Positions 44,188 through 52,859 of a stretch of DNA of 64,000 bases are shown here, piece after piece; positions within the stretch are counted from its first letter, which is position 1, and each line of letters begins with the position of its first letter. Below the pieces are notes generated by a model, which was not told the DNA's origin, made no database searches, and saw nothing but the letters and a program-made list of their open reading frames with translations. Origin of the DNA: Nostoc punctiforme NIES-2108 (GTDB lineage Bacteria; Cyanobacteriota; Cyanobacteriia; Cyanobacteriales; Nostocaceae). Made by a program: the position numbers and the translations under genes. Location of the stretch: NCBI GenBank assembly GCA_003326195.1, contig LXQE01000158.1, positions 61,390 through 125,389 of the forward strand. The letters run 5' to 3'.

Positions 44188-45429
44188 ATGGCAGATTGGC
44201 AAGAAATAACAGGTGGTATCACAGCACCAAGGGGGTATCAGGCGGCGGGAATTACCGCAGGGTTGAAACCTTCGGGGTTGCCAGATTTAGCTTTGATATT
44301 CTCAGAAGTGGAAGCGATCGCAGCAGGTGTATTCACCACCAGCCAAGTTAAAGCTGCCTGTGTAGAATATTGTCGCCAACGCTTGCAAGCCAAACAAAGC
44401 GCTCGTGCCATCCTCTGCAACGCTGGACAAGCAAACGCTGCGACAGGAACTCAAGGCAACCTTGATACCCTAGAATCTGCTCTGGCAGTAGCCCAAGCCC
44501 TGAACATCGCATCTGAATCTGTGTTATTGGCTTCCACTGGTGTAATTGGTCAAAGAATTAAGATGGATGCTTTGCGAAGTGGAATTCCCAAAGTAGTAGC
44601 AGCACTATCAGCAACAGGTTCGGATGCTGCTGCTGGGGCGATTATCACTACAGACTTGGTAACAAAATCCATTGCCCTAGAGACAACTATAAGCGATCGC
44701 CCGGTACGAATTGGTGGCATTGCCAAAGGTTCCGGTATGATTCACCCCAACATGGCAACCATGCTGGCATTTGTTACTTGTGATGCTGTGGTTTCGCCTC
44801 ACCTTTGGCAGCAGATGTTAACAAGGGCCACTGATAGAAGTTTTAATTCCATTACTGTGGATGGTGACACCAGCACCAACGACAGCTTAATTGCCTTGGC
44901 AAATGGTCAATCTCGCACCCCAGCAATTATAGAATGGGGCGCAGAAGCAGAGAAATTAGAGGCGATGTTAACAGCAGTTTGCCAGCATTTAGCCAAAGCG
45001 ATCGCTCGTGATGGTGAAGGTGCAACTTGTCTCATTGAAGTGGAAGTGACTGGCGCTCATGAGGAACTCTCAGCCCGACAAATAGCCAAAACTATCGCCG
45101 GTTCATCCTTAGTTAAATCTGCAATCTTTGGACGCGATCCAAATTGGGGACGCATCGCCGCCGCCGCTGGACGTGCAGGTGTGCCCTTTGAGCAAGAAAA
45201 CCTGCAAATTAAGCTAGGGAATTTCTTAATGTTAGAAAATGGGCAACCTCTGCAATTTGATCGTGGAGCAGCTAGTGCTTATTTAAAAAAAGCAGCGACG
45301 GGTGCTTATCTCCAACAGGATACGGTGTTAATCTCCGTTAATGTTGGCAATGGTCATGGTGTGGGTAAAGCTTGGGGTTGTGATTTGAGTTATGACTACG
45401 TGAAGATTAACGCCGAATATACTACTTAA
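44188..45429 (+). CDS. argJ: Bifunctional glutamate N-acetyltransferase / amino-acid N-acetyltransferase
   Basis: The 413-residue protein has the self-cleavage site in GSGMIHPNMATMLAFVTCDA (the ATML Thr becomes the N-terminus of the beta chain), SITVDGDTSTNDS and FGRDPNWGRIAAAAGRAGV. It drives the cyclic pathway of arginine synthesis, moving acetyl from N-acetylornithine to glutamate. Length is typical; an SD (AAGGA) lies 7 bp before the ATG. Confidence 0.96.
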   Translation: MADWQEITGGITAPRGYQAAGITAGLKPSGLPDLALIFSEVEAIAAGVFTTSQVKAACVEYCRQRLQAKQSARAILCNAGQANAATGTQGNLDTLESALAVAQALNIASESVLLASTGVIGQRIKMDALRSGIPKVVAALSATGSDAAAGAIITTDLVTKSIALETTISDRPVRIGGIAKGSGMIHPNMATMLAFVTCDAVVSPHLWQQMLTRATDRSFNSITVDGDTSTNDSLIALANGQSRTPAIIEWGAEAEKLEAMLTAVCQHLAKAIARDGEGATCLIEVEVTGAHEELSARQIAKTIAGSSLVKSAIFGRDPNWGRIAAAAGRAGVPFEQENLQIKLGNFLMLENGQPLQFDRGAASAYLKKAATGAYLQQDTVLISVNVGNGHGVGKAWGCDLSYDYVKINAEYTT

Positions 45430-45518
45430 AATACTCACAAATTGTTTGCTTGGTTGAGACAATCATAACTAATTATCTGGATGTGATATAGCAATCCGTG
45501 TAGGAGTTACGAATAGAA

Positions 45519-45551
45519 AGATCCCCGACTTCTTGAAGAAGTCGGGGATCT
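45519..45551. repeat. Palindromic repeat (agatccccgacttctt type), copy 1
   Basis: Sixteen-base perfect arms, AGATCCCCGACTTCTT and AAGAAGTCGGGGATCT, around one base. A degenerate relative lies at 55844-55877. It may also stop argJ transcription, though no T-run follows. Confidence 0.75.
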
Positions 45552-45980
45552 GAGCCTCTTGGTGTTTCCAAATCAAATAGAGTTGCTAGATAAATCATAG
45601 CCTCAACATAATAGTCATGATAAATGAAAACTTATATATGACACATTATGACTAAAATTAAGTTAGAAAATAAACAGAAACAGTAAATCATAAATTAAAC
45701 ATAATAGTCTTCATAGATAAGAGTTTATATATTAAAAATTATTCCTATAGTTGAGGATAATAGATAAATTTTTACTTATACATCCAATCTAATATTTGTT
45801 TAATAATCTCCACTCCAAGTTAACAAATTCGGCTTCAAAGGCTGTAAACTAATTTCAACAAGGTGAATGATACCTCTGCATCACATTAAAAAAGCAGAGC
45901 CAATAAATTAGCCGAGTTTTTATACAGGTAGCTATTTCATTGATGAAATGGCTGCGATCGCTTGGTCAAATATAGCTTGA

Positions 45981-45994
45981 TTAATCATTAATAA
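45981..45994. promoter_or_regulatory. Candidate CmpR (LysR-type) binding site
   Basis: TTAATCATTAATAA fits TTA-N8-TAA, close to the motif reported for CmpR at cmp promoters, 76 bp upstream of cmpA. The sequence is AT-rich, so chance occurrence is likely enough. Confidence 0.3.
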
Positions 45995-46069
45995 TGCAAG
46001 AAACACAAGGTTTTTTGCCTAAATTGTCATAGCTATAAAAAATAACATTCGCGTTTTCAGGAGATATTT

Positions 46070-47452
46070 ATGACAGAATTTTTTAATCAAATTTCTCGCC
46101 GCAAATTTATCTTCACAGCCGGAGCATCTGCGGGTACTATATTCCTCAAAGGCTGTTTGGGTAATCCTCCTGAAAACCTCACTGGTGGAAGCAGTCAAGC
46201 ACAGCCAACTGCTCAAACTGTTGCTAATATTAGCCCTGAACAAATACCAGAAACTACTACAGTCAAGTTGGGATATATTCCCATTGTAGAAGCGGCTCCT
46301 TTAATTATTGCTAAAGAAAAAGGATTTTTTGCCAAGTATGGCATGACTAATGTTGACCTTTCCAAACAAGCTTCTTGGGGTGCAGCCAGAGACAACGTAG
46401 AAATTGGTTCTGCTGGTGGTGGGATAGATGGCGGTCAATGGCAGATGCCAATGCCACATTTAATTACAGAAGGTTTAATTACCAAGGGCAATCAAAAAAT
46501 TCCCATGTATGTATTATGTCAGTTAATTACACATGGAAATGGAATTGCGATCGCAAACAAGCACCAAGGCAAAGGTATTAGTTTACAACTTGCCAGCGCT
46601 AAGTCTTTATTTAAGGAATTAAAATCCTCAACACCCTTCACTGCTGCATTTACCTTTCCCCACGTCAACCAAGATTTGTGGATTCGCTACTGGTTAGCAG
46701 CAGGCGGCTTAGACCCGGATGCAGATGTCAAATTGCTCACAGTACCAGCAGCGCAAACTGTCGCCAACATGAAAACAGGAACAATGGATGCCTTTAGTAC
46801 AGGCGATCCCTGGCCTTATCGCCTGGTGCAAGACAAAATCGGCTACGTAGCAGCATTAACCGCAGAAATTTGGAAGAATCATCCTGAAGAATACCTCGCC
46901 ATGAGAGGCGATTGGGTTGATAAAAATCCCAAGGCTACCAAAGCAATTTTAAAAGGAATTATGGAAGCCCAACAATGGCTAGATAATTTTGATAATCGCA
47001 AAGAAGCGGCTGAAATTTTGGCTGGACGAAATTATTTCAATCTTTCTTCACCCGAAATCCTGGCTGATCCATACCAAGGAAAGTATGACATGGGTGATGG
47101 TCGCAAAATTGATGATAAATCAATGGCTGCTTATTACTGGAAAGATGAGAAAGGTAGTGTTTCTTATCCATACAAGAGTCATGATTTATGGTTCATCACT
47201 GAAAACGTTCGTTGGGGATTCTTGCCAAAAGATTACCTAGATAATAATGCTGCTAAGGCTAAGGAACTTATCAACAAAGTCAACCGTGAAGATATTTGGA
47301 AAGAAGCTGCAAAAGAAGCTGGAATTGCTACTGCTGATATTCCTACAAATACATCTCGTGGTCTAGAACAGTTCTTTGATGGCATCAAATTTGACCCCGA
47401 AAAACCAGAAGAATATTTGAAGAATTTGAAAATCAAAAAAGTCAGTATTTAG
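46070..47452 (+). CDS. cmpA: Bicarbonate ABC transporter substrate-binding lipoprotein CmpA
   Basis: The 460-residue protein has a twin-arginine-like start (SRRKFIFTAGASAG) and lipobox (IFLKGC), so it is probably a lipoprotein. The binding domain reads VKLGYIPIVEAAPLIIAKEK, GGGIDGGQWQMPMPHLITEG and NVNQ-like HVNQDLWIRYWLAAGG. The GGQWQMPMPH segment matches CmpA, not NrtA (which has AHILTPMPYL), so bicarbonate rather than nitrate is the predicted ligand. First gene of cmpABCD, which is normally induced at low CO2. Confidence 0.88.
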   Translation: MTEFFNQISRRKFIFTAGASAGTIFLKGCLGNPPENLTGGSSQAQPTAQTVANISPEQIPETTTVKLGYIPIVEAAPLIIAKEKGFFAKYGMTNVDLSKQASWGAARDNVEIGSAGGGIDGGQWQMPMPHLITEGLITKGNQKIPMYVLCQLITHGNGIAIANKHQGKGISLQLASAKSLFKELKSSTPFTAAFTFPHVNQDLWIRYWLAAGGLDPDADVKLLTVPAAQTVANMKTGTMDAFSTGDPWPYRLVQDKIGYVAALTAEIWKNHPEEYLAMRGDWVDKNPKATKAILKGIMEAQQWLDNFDNRKEAAEILAGRNYFNLSSPEILADPYQGKYDMGDGRKIDDKSMAAYYWKDEKGSVSYPYKSHDLWFITENVRWGFLPKDYLDNNAAKAKELINKVNREDIWKEAAKEAGIATADIPTNTSRGLEQFFDGIKFDPEKPEEYLKNLKIKKVSI

Positions 47453-47474
47453 AGGCACGATTAAACTCTTGTAG

Positions 47475-47494
47475 AGACGCGATTCATCGCGTCT
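47475..47494. repeat. Hairpin repeat between cmpA and cmpB
   Basis: AGACGCGAT pairs with ATCGCGTCT across two bases, the same core as the dispersed repeats at 1362, 22258 and 55640. Placed directly after the binding-protein gene it could protect or attenuate the message, favouring CmpA over downstream subunits. Confidence 0.65.
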
Positions 47495-47534
47495 ATGACA
47501 AATAACAAATAAAATTTGCGGAGAATACAACATC

Positions 47535-48368
47535 ATGACAATAGCTCAAAAACGTCCTGCAAGCCCTAGATTGAGTAATGGCTTTATATCCAGCCTGAAA
47601 AAGCAATTTCCTGACCTAATACCACCAACGATCGCGATCGCCATCTTCCTGATTATCTGGCAACTCTTTGCCTGGACTCCAGGAGCCACATTACCAGGGC
47701 CGATACAAGTTATCCAAGACACTTGGGTTTTGATTTTCTGGCCATTTTATGACCGAGGTGGCATTGATAAAGGTCTGTTTTGGCAGATTCTCGCTAGTTT
47801 ACAACGAGTTGCCATCAGTTATACCCTAGCTGCGATCGTTGGTATTGCCTTGGGCATTTTGATTGGGGTGAATAAAACCATGTCCAAAGCTTTAGACCCC
47901 ATCTTTCAACTACTGCGGACAGTACCACCTCTAGCTTGGGTACCAATTTCTTTAGCAGCTTTACGACAAAACGAACCCGCAGCCTTATTCGTAATTTTCA
48001 TCACTGCCATTTGGCCCATCTTAATTAACACTGCTGTCGGCGTTACCCAAATTCCCCAAGATTACAACAACGTCGCCAAAGTTCTGCAACTTAGCCGCAA
48101 AGAATATTTCACTAATATTTTAATTCCGGCGGCATTACCCTACATCTTTACCGGTTTGAGAATTGCGATCGGTTTAGCTTGGTTAGCAATTATCGCCGCC
48201 GAAATCGTCATGTCCGGTATTGTCGGAATCGGGTTTTTTATCTGGGATGCCTATCAAAATAACAACGTCAGCGAAGTAATTTTGGCTCTAGTTTATATCG
48301 GCATTGTTGGCTTGGTGCTAGATAAAGCGATGGGTTGGCTGCAAAACAAGATTTTACCGGAAAAATAG
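47535..48368 (+). CDS. cmpB: Bicarbonate ABC transporter permease CmpB
   Basis: The 277-residue integral membrane protein has about six helices and the EAA-type loop (AKVLQLSRKEYFTNILIPAA, LPYIFTGLRIAIGLAWLAII). Typical NrtB/CmpB length and sequence (LLRTVPPLAWVPISLAAL). It forms the channel through the plasma membrane, driven by CmpC and CmpD. Confidence 0.92.
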   Translation: MTIAQKRPASPRLSNGFISSLKKQFPDLIPPTIAIAIFLIIWQLFAWTPGATLPGPIQVIQDTWVLIFWPFYDRGGIDKGLFWQILASLQRVAISYTLAAIVGIALGILIGVNKTMSKALDPIFQLLRTVPPLAWVPISLAALRQNEPAALFVIFITAIWPILINTAVGVTQIPQDYNNVAKVLQLSRKEYFTNILIPAALPYIFTGLRIAIGLAWLAIIAAEIVMSGIVGIGFFIWDAYQNNNVSEVILALVYIGIVGLVLDKAMGWLQNKILPEK

Positions 48369-48413
48369 GTGACAGGGGACAGGTTACAGAGGAGAGGAAG
48401 ATCCTTTGAATCT

Positions 48414-48462
48414 AATCCCCTACCCCCTACCCCCTATCCCTATCCCCTACCCCCTATCCCCT
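48414..48462 (+). repeat. C-rich tandem repeat between cmpB and cmpC
   Basis: Seven-base units of CCCCTAC/CCCCTAT (taccccctaccccctatccc) end directly at the cmpC ATG. The reading frame of cmpC stays open through it to 48406, encoding a Pro/Tyr/Ile-rich stretch. Confidence 0.75.
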
Positions 48463-50463
48463 ATGTTTGTAGCTGTCGATCAAATTGAAAAAGTTTTTGA
48501 ATTAACTGGTGGTGGAAAATATATTGCCCTCAAAGGAATCGACCTCCAAATAAAAAAAGGAGAATTCGTTTCTTTGATTGGTCACTCCGGTTGCGGTAAA
48601 TCCACTCTATTAAATATGATTGCGGGTTTGGATTTGCCAACTGAGGGTATTGTCACTCTCGAAGGACAAAAAATCACCAAACCCGGCCCAGACAGGATGG
48701 TGGTGTTCCAAAATTATTCGCTATTACCTTGGCGGACGGTAAGAGAAAATATTGCCCTCGCTGTGGACTCAGTAATGAAGGGTTTACCCGCAGCCGAACG
48801 CAACGCCATTATCGAAAAACATATAAATATGGTGGGTTTGCGTCCCCATGCTGACAAACAGCCGGGAATGTTATCAGGTGGACAAAAGCAGCGAGTTGCG
48901 ATCGCCCGCGCCTTAGCGATTCGTCCCAAATTACTGCTGCTAGATGAACCCTTTGGCGCATTGGATGCACTCACACGCGGCAATTTGCAAGAACAACTGA
49001 TGCAAATTTGCGAAGAAAATGAAGTTACCGCCGTGATGGTGACACATGATGTCGATGAAGCCGTGCTGTTATCTGACAGAATCGTGATGTTAACTAACGG
49101 CCCCGAATCTAAAATCGGCGACATTTTAGAAGTGGATATTCCCAGACCCCGCAAGCGGATGGAAGTAGTAGAACATCCCAGCTATTACAGCTTGCGGAGT
49201 GAGATGATTTACTTCCTCAATCAGCAAAAACGGATTAAGAAAATTCGGGCGAGAAAAACTGCCGACGTTGCCCGTCATGGATTAGAAAAAGTTAACCTAG
49301 AAATTGGCTTTTTACCTCTGACAGCTTGCGCCCCCTTAGCAGTTGCCAAAGAAAAAGGCTTCTTTCTCAAACATGGTTTAGATGAAGTTAACCTCGTGCG
49401 GGAAAGTAGCTGGCGGGGTATAGAAGATGGCATAAGTGGTGGTTATTTGGATGCAGCTCAAATGCCTTCAGGGATGCCGATGTGGCTAACTTTGGGAGGA
49501 CATAATAACCAACCTCTCCCTGTTGTCACCGCCCTTACCATGACTCGCAACGGTAACGCCATCACCTTAGCAAAACGCTTTTACGATCAAGGCGTGCAAA
49601 CCTTATCTGACTTCAGAAATCATCTGATTCTTACCCACGAACAAAGGCACACAATGGGAGTAGTGCATCCCGCATCTATGCACAATTTGCTGCTGCGTTA
49701 CTGGCTAGCAGCTGGTGGAATTGACCCCGATAGCGATGTGGACATGAAGACCATTCCCCCAGCGCAGATGGTAGCTGACCTAAAAGCCGGAAGCATTGAT
49801 GGTTACTGCGTGGGTGAACCTTGGAACTACCGCGCTGCTGTGGAAAATGTCGGTTTTACCATCGCTACCGACTTAGAAGTTTGGTTGGGACACCCAGGTA
49901 AAGTTCTTGGTGTGCGGGAAGATTGGGCAGAAAATTATCCAAATACGCATATCGCCTTGACTAAAGCTTTGTTAGAAGCTTGCCACTATTGTGCAAATCC
50001 CGAAAATACCCAAGAAATTCGGCAAATTTTAGCAGGGCGAGAGTACGTCAGCACAGATTTAGAATACATTCAACTCGAAGATCCAGATAATCTCACCTGT
50101 GACTTAGACCATCCGTTGCGGGACTATGCCCATCACCAGTTTTATTCCGATTCCGCGATCAACCGCCCCAGCCGCACCGAACAAATTTGGATTATGAGTC
50201 AATTGGCGCGTTGGGGTGACACTCCCTTCCCCAGAAATTGGGTAGAAGTTGTTGAACGGGTGTGTCGCGTGCGTGTTTTCAGCACCGCCGCACGAGAATT
50301 AGGTTTGGATATTAGCTATATTCGCCAACCGATCCAACTGTTCGATGGGACTCCCTTTAACGCTGACGATCCGATCGCTTATCTCAACAGTTTGAAGATT
50401 AAACGTGATTTTTCAGTCGCGGAAGTTGTTCTTGATGCACCAAGAAGGAGACTTGCTTCATAA
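48463..50463 (+). CDS. cmpC: Bicarbonate ABC transporter ATP-binding protein CmpC, with fused binding domain
   Basis: I choose the ATG at 48463 (MFVAVDQIEKVFELTGGGKY) over an ATG at 48406, because the extra 19 residues are encoded by repeat DNA. The N-terminal ABC domain has Walker A GHSGCGKST, signature LSGGQKQRVAIARAL and Walker B LLLLDEPFGALDA. From ~residue 280 a CmpA/NrtA-like domain follows (LEIGFLPLTACAPLAVAKEK, RYWLAAGGIDPDSDVDM), a regulatory substrate-sensing part known from NrtC/CmpC. Total 666 residues. Confidence 0.92.
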   Translation: MFVAVDQIEKVFELTGGGKYIALKGIDLQIKKGEFVSLIGHSGCGKSTLLNMIAGLDLPTEGIVTLEGQKITKPGPDRMVVFQNYSLLPWRTVRENIALAVDSVMKGLPAAERNAIIEKHINMVGLRPHADKQPGMLSGGQKQRVAIARALAIRPKLLLLDEPFGALDALTRGNLQEQLMQICEENEVTAVMVTHDVDEAVLLSDRIVMLTNGPESKIGDILEVDIPRPRKRMEVVEHPSYYSLRSEMIYFLNQQKRIKKIRARKTADVARHGLEKVNLEIGFLPLTACAPLAVAKEKGFFLKHGLDEVNLVRESSWRGIEDGISGGYLDAAQMPSGMPMWLTLGGHNNQPLPVVTALTMTRNGNAITLAKRFYDQGVQTLSDFRNHLILTHEQRHTMGVVHPASMHNLLLRYWLAAGGIDPDSDVDMKTIPPAQMVADLKAGSIDGYCVGEPWNYRAAVENVGFTIATDLEVWLGHPGKVLGVREDWAENYPNTHIALTKALLEACHYCANPENTQEIRQILAGREYVSTDLEYIQLEDPDNLTCDLDHPLRDYAHHQFYSDSAINRPSRTEQIWIMSQLARWGDTPFPRNWVEVVERVCRVRVFSTAARELGLDISYIRQPIQLFDGTPFNADDPIAYLNSLKIKRDFSVAEVVLDAPRRRLAS

Positions 50464-50523
50464 GAAAATCGTGAGAGAAAGAGGGAGTGGGAGAAGTAGC
50501 ACATCACGCGCGAACCTCTGAAC

Positions 50524-50788
50524 TCCATTAATGAGCCTTTGAACTGGATGAATCCACCTTTTATCTCCGTTAACGAGTGTTTGAACCGGATGAATCCACC
50601 TTTTATCTCTGTTAACGAGTGTTTGAACTGGATGAATCCACCTTTTATCTCCGTTAACGAGTATTTGAACTGGATGAATCCACCTTTTATCTCCGTTAAC
50701 GAGTATTTGAACCGGATGAATCCATCTTTTATCTCCGTTAACGAGTATTTGAACTGGATGAATCCACCTTTTATCTCCATTAACAATC
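50524..50788. repeat. 42-bp tandem repeat, about six units
   Basis: The unit runs from atgaatccaccttttatctc to gtttgaactgg with a period of exactly 42 bp (unit starts at 50548, 50590, 50632, 50674, 50716 and 50758). The last unit decays after ~50785, and a half-unit precedes the first. Because 42 is a multiple of three, frames stay open on both strands (plus: MNPPFISVNEYLNW repeated; minus: TEIKGGFIQFKYSL repeated). No SD or known protein is seen, so I treat it as a repeat in the cmpC-cmpD gap. Confidence 0.9.
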
Positions 50789-50821
50789 TGACTTTTTACA
50801 TCATCTGAAAAACCAGCAAAA

Positions 50822-50908
50822 GACCTAACCCCCTACCCCCTTCCCTTGTAGGGAAGGGGGAGATTCAAAGCCTCTCCCCTAAAAGGGGAGAGGTTTGGAG
50901 AGAGGTCA
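50822..50908. repeat. Double-hairpin dispersed repeat upstream of cmpD
   Basis: GACCT and AGGTC bound an element holding two hairpins: CTTCCCT-tgt-AGGGAAG and CCTCTCCCCT-aa-AGGGGAGAGG. This layout is common in Nostoc intergenic DNA. It sits 58 bp before the cmpD start. Confidence 0.75.
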
Positions 50909-50966
50909 GAATATTCATTTTCGCATCGCCTACATTAAGCTTTTTAATCCCCAAATACCAAATACC

Positions 50967-51824
50967 ATGCAAAACCGCAACTCAACAGCTACAACCACAC
51001 TAGGAAAACCATTAACCACTGCAACCACCAGCCGCAGACCTTTCTTAGAAATTAAAGACGTTACCAAAGTCTATCCCACAAAGAAAGGACCCTTCACCGT
51101 ACTCGACGGCGTTAACCTCAACGTCGAACAAGGTGAGTTTATTTGCGTCATCGGTCACTCTGGCTGTGGCAAATCGACACTGTTAAATATGGTATCCGGT
51201 TTTAACTTTCCCACCTCCGGGCAAGTGTTACTCGAAGGAGAACCCATTACCCAACCAGGCCCAGACAGAATGGTTGTCTTCCAAAACTATGCCCTGCTAC
51301 CTTGGCGCACTGCTTTTGAAAATATCTACTTAGCTGTTAACGCCGTTTATCCCAACAAACCACAAGCTGAAAAAAGAGCGATCGTGCGCGATCATTTAGC
51401 AATGGTGGGACTGGCTGATGCGATGGAAAAGAAACCAATGCAAATGTCCGGCGGGATGAGACAACGGGTTTCTATCGCACGTGCTTTGGCGATTCGTCCG
51501 AAAGTTTTAATTTTAGATGAACCTTTTGGGGCGCTGGATGCCATTACCAAAGAAGAATTACAAGAAGAATTGCTGAAAATTTGGGGCGATAACCGTTGTA
51601 CAGTGCTGATGATTACCCACGACATCGACGAGGCACTATTTTTAGCAGACAAATTGGTAATGATGACCAACGGCCCACACGCGAAGATTGGCGAAGTTAT
51701 GGAAATTCCCTTTTCTCGTCCGCGCGATCGCAGCCGCATCATGGAAGATCCACAATATTACCAACTGCGTAACTATGCATTAGACTTCCTTTTTAACCGC
51801 TTTGCCCACGATGATGTAGGTTAA
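50967..51824 (+). CDS. cmpD: Bicarbonate ABC transporter ATP-binding protein CmpD
   Basis: The 285-residue single-domain ABC ATPase has Walker A GHSGCGKST, signature MSGGMRQRVSIARAL, Walker B VLILDEPFGALDA and H-loop MITHDIDEA. The ATG at 50967 (MQNRNSTATTTLGKPLTTAT) is preferred to an upstream in-frame ATG at 50895 that lies in repeat DNA. It lacks the C-terminal binding domain of CmpC, as expected. The stop codon lies within the left arm of a MITE-like repeat. Confidence 0.92.
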   Translation: MQNRNSTATTTLGKPLTTATTSRRPFLEIKDVTKVYPTKKGPFTVLDGVNLNVEQGEFICVIGHSGCGKSTLLNMVSGFNFPTSGQVLLEGEPITQPGPDRMVVFQNYALLPWRTAFENIYLAVNAVYPNKPQAEKRAIVRDHLAMVGLADAMEKKPMQMSGGMRQRVSIARALAIRPKVLILDEPFGALDAITKEELQEELLKIWGDNRCTVLMITHDIDEALFLADKLVMMTNGPHAKIGEVMEIPFSRPRDRSRIMEDPQYYQLRNYALDFLFNRFAHDDVG

Positions 51825-51971
51825 CGTGAGTTCGACAAGTCTTATTTTACCTCTCCCCCAGCCCCTCTCCGTGTCGGAGAGGGGAGCAAAAAGCTGAATT
51901 TTTCGTTGCTCCTCCCTTTCCGTTTCGGAGAGGGAGGTTGGGAGGGAGAGGTTCATCGAATTCACGTTAGG
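51822..51971. repeat. MITE-like element with terminal inverted repeats at the cmpD stop
   Basis: Left arm TAACGTGAGTTCGA (51822-51835) and right arm TCGAATTCACGTTA (51956-51969) enclose ~120 bp with internal hairpins (cccctctccgtgtcggagag and ccctttccgtttcggagagg). No ORF. The TAA stop codon of cmpD is the first three bases of the left arm. Confidence 0.75.
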
Positions 51972-52139
51972 TTAAGCGCGATCGTCATTGATTTTTCCAG
52001 AATAATTCTTTGTTCCTCCCGCCACCATACCAGATGGTGGCGGGAGCAATTAGTAGGGGTAATTCATGAATTGCCCCTCCAACTACGTCCACAAGTTATA
52101 AAGTATGTGTAGAGCGAGTATGTTGAGAAAAAAATCTGT

Positions 52140-52619
52140 ATGGCAAGCTACCCAGAAACCGTAACTAGTAACGAATCCGTTAATGATTTAATCGCCGAGA
52201 CGACAAGCATTAACCATGTTGAGGTAATTGAAAATGTCATCGACTCTTTGGAACAAGATGATAGTGCGATGGTTAGCCACACTCCAGAGGCTGGTTATCT
52301 TTGGAAGTTTAAGTATGGAAGTGTGCAAGTATTTGTCCAACTCAACGGCACAAGCGATGAAGACACCATAACGGTTTGGTCTGCGGTGCTAAATTTACCT
52401 GCGAAAAATGAACCTAAGTTGATGCGGTATCTTTTGGAGTTAAACTGCTCCAGCACTTTTGAGGCGCGCTTCGGCATTATTGAAAACCGGGTGGTTGTAA
52501 TATCGACACGCACCTTAGCAGAGTTATCTCCTGGCGAAGTATCTCGGTTAATTACCGTTGTGGCAACGATCGCTGATAATAACGATGAAGCCTTACAAAC
52601 TGAATTTGGTGCAACTTAA
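52140..52619 (+). CDS. YbjN-domain protein
   Basis: The 159-residue protein begins with a short variable part, then IENVIDSLEQDDSAMV, WKFKYGSVQVFVQLNGTSDE, LMRYLLELNCSSTFEARFGI and LSPGEVSRLITVVATIADNN. This is the YbjN / type-III-chaperone-like fold common in cyanobacteria; these proteins are thought to aid protein stability or stress tolerance. The function in this organism is unknown. Confidence 0.82.
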   Translation: MASYPETVTSNESVNDLIAETTSINHVEVIENVIDSLEQDDSAMVSHTPEAGYLWKFKYGSVQVFVQLNGTSDEDTITVWSAVLNLPAKNEPKLMRYLLELNCSSTFEARFGIIENRVVVISTRTLAELSPGEVSRLITVVATIADNNDEALQTEFGAT

Positions 52620-52713
52620 GGAATTTTAGATTTTAGATTGGGCTATTGCTACATCCGATGTATAGCAATCCGGTTTGGGCGAATCTGCAAAGACTGTTTT
52701 CTGTGTACCAATT

Positions 52714-52780
52714 AAAAAACGCCTGGGAGTGTTGCCGTGTTTCCACCCCAGGCGTTTTTTATTTTTAACTTGCTCCTCAC
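52714..52780 (-). ncRNA. Small RNA candidate, Yfr2-like, copy 3
   Basis: Minus-strand copy of the RNA at 40228 and 40388. Promoter TCGCCT (52817-52812), 17-bp spacer, TACTAT (52794-52789), then gtgtgaggagcaagtta, hairpin aacgcctggg / cccaggcgtt (perfect pairing), identical loop and a T-run. The upstream block cagtgcagttttaaaagtgt (52852-52833) is shared with the two purH-linked copies. Confidence 0.75.
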
Positions 52781-52859
52781 ACAAATAAATAGTATCACTG
52801 CTTCAATCAAAAGGCGAGTCTAGTAAGTGACACTTTTAAAACTGCACTGTCAAGTGAGT

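Larger units (their letters stand above)
45430..46069. other. Intergenic region upstream of the cmp operon
   Basis: About 640 bp. It holds a perfect palindrome (45519-45551) near argJ and, near the cmpA start, a candidate CmpR site (45981-45994). The middle is AT-rich with nothing recognised. An SD (AGGAG at ~46059) precedes cmpA. Confidence 0.55.

Noticed and set aside
50379..50786. 135-codon minus-strand frame
   Set aside because: It consists of the 42-bp repeat read in reverse plus antisense of the cmpC end; no SD, no recognised protein.
50524..50788. CRISPR-like array
   Set aside because: Units abut with exact 42-bp period and no variable spacers; no cas gene is nearby. It is a plain tandem repeat.
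46070..51824. Nitrate transporter nrtABCD
   Set aside because: The binding protein has GGQWQMPMPHLITEG and GYIPIVEAAPL, as in CmpA; NrtA has AHILTPMPYL and GFIALTDAAPL. No nir or narB gene is adjacent.
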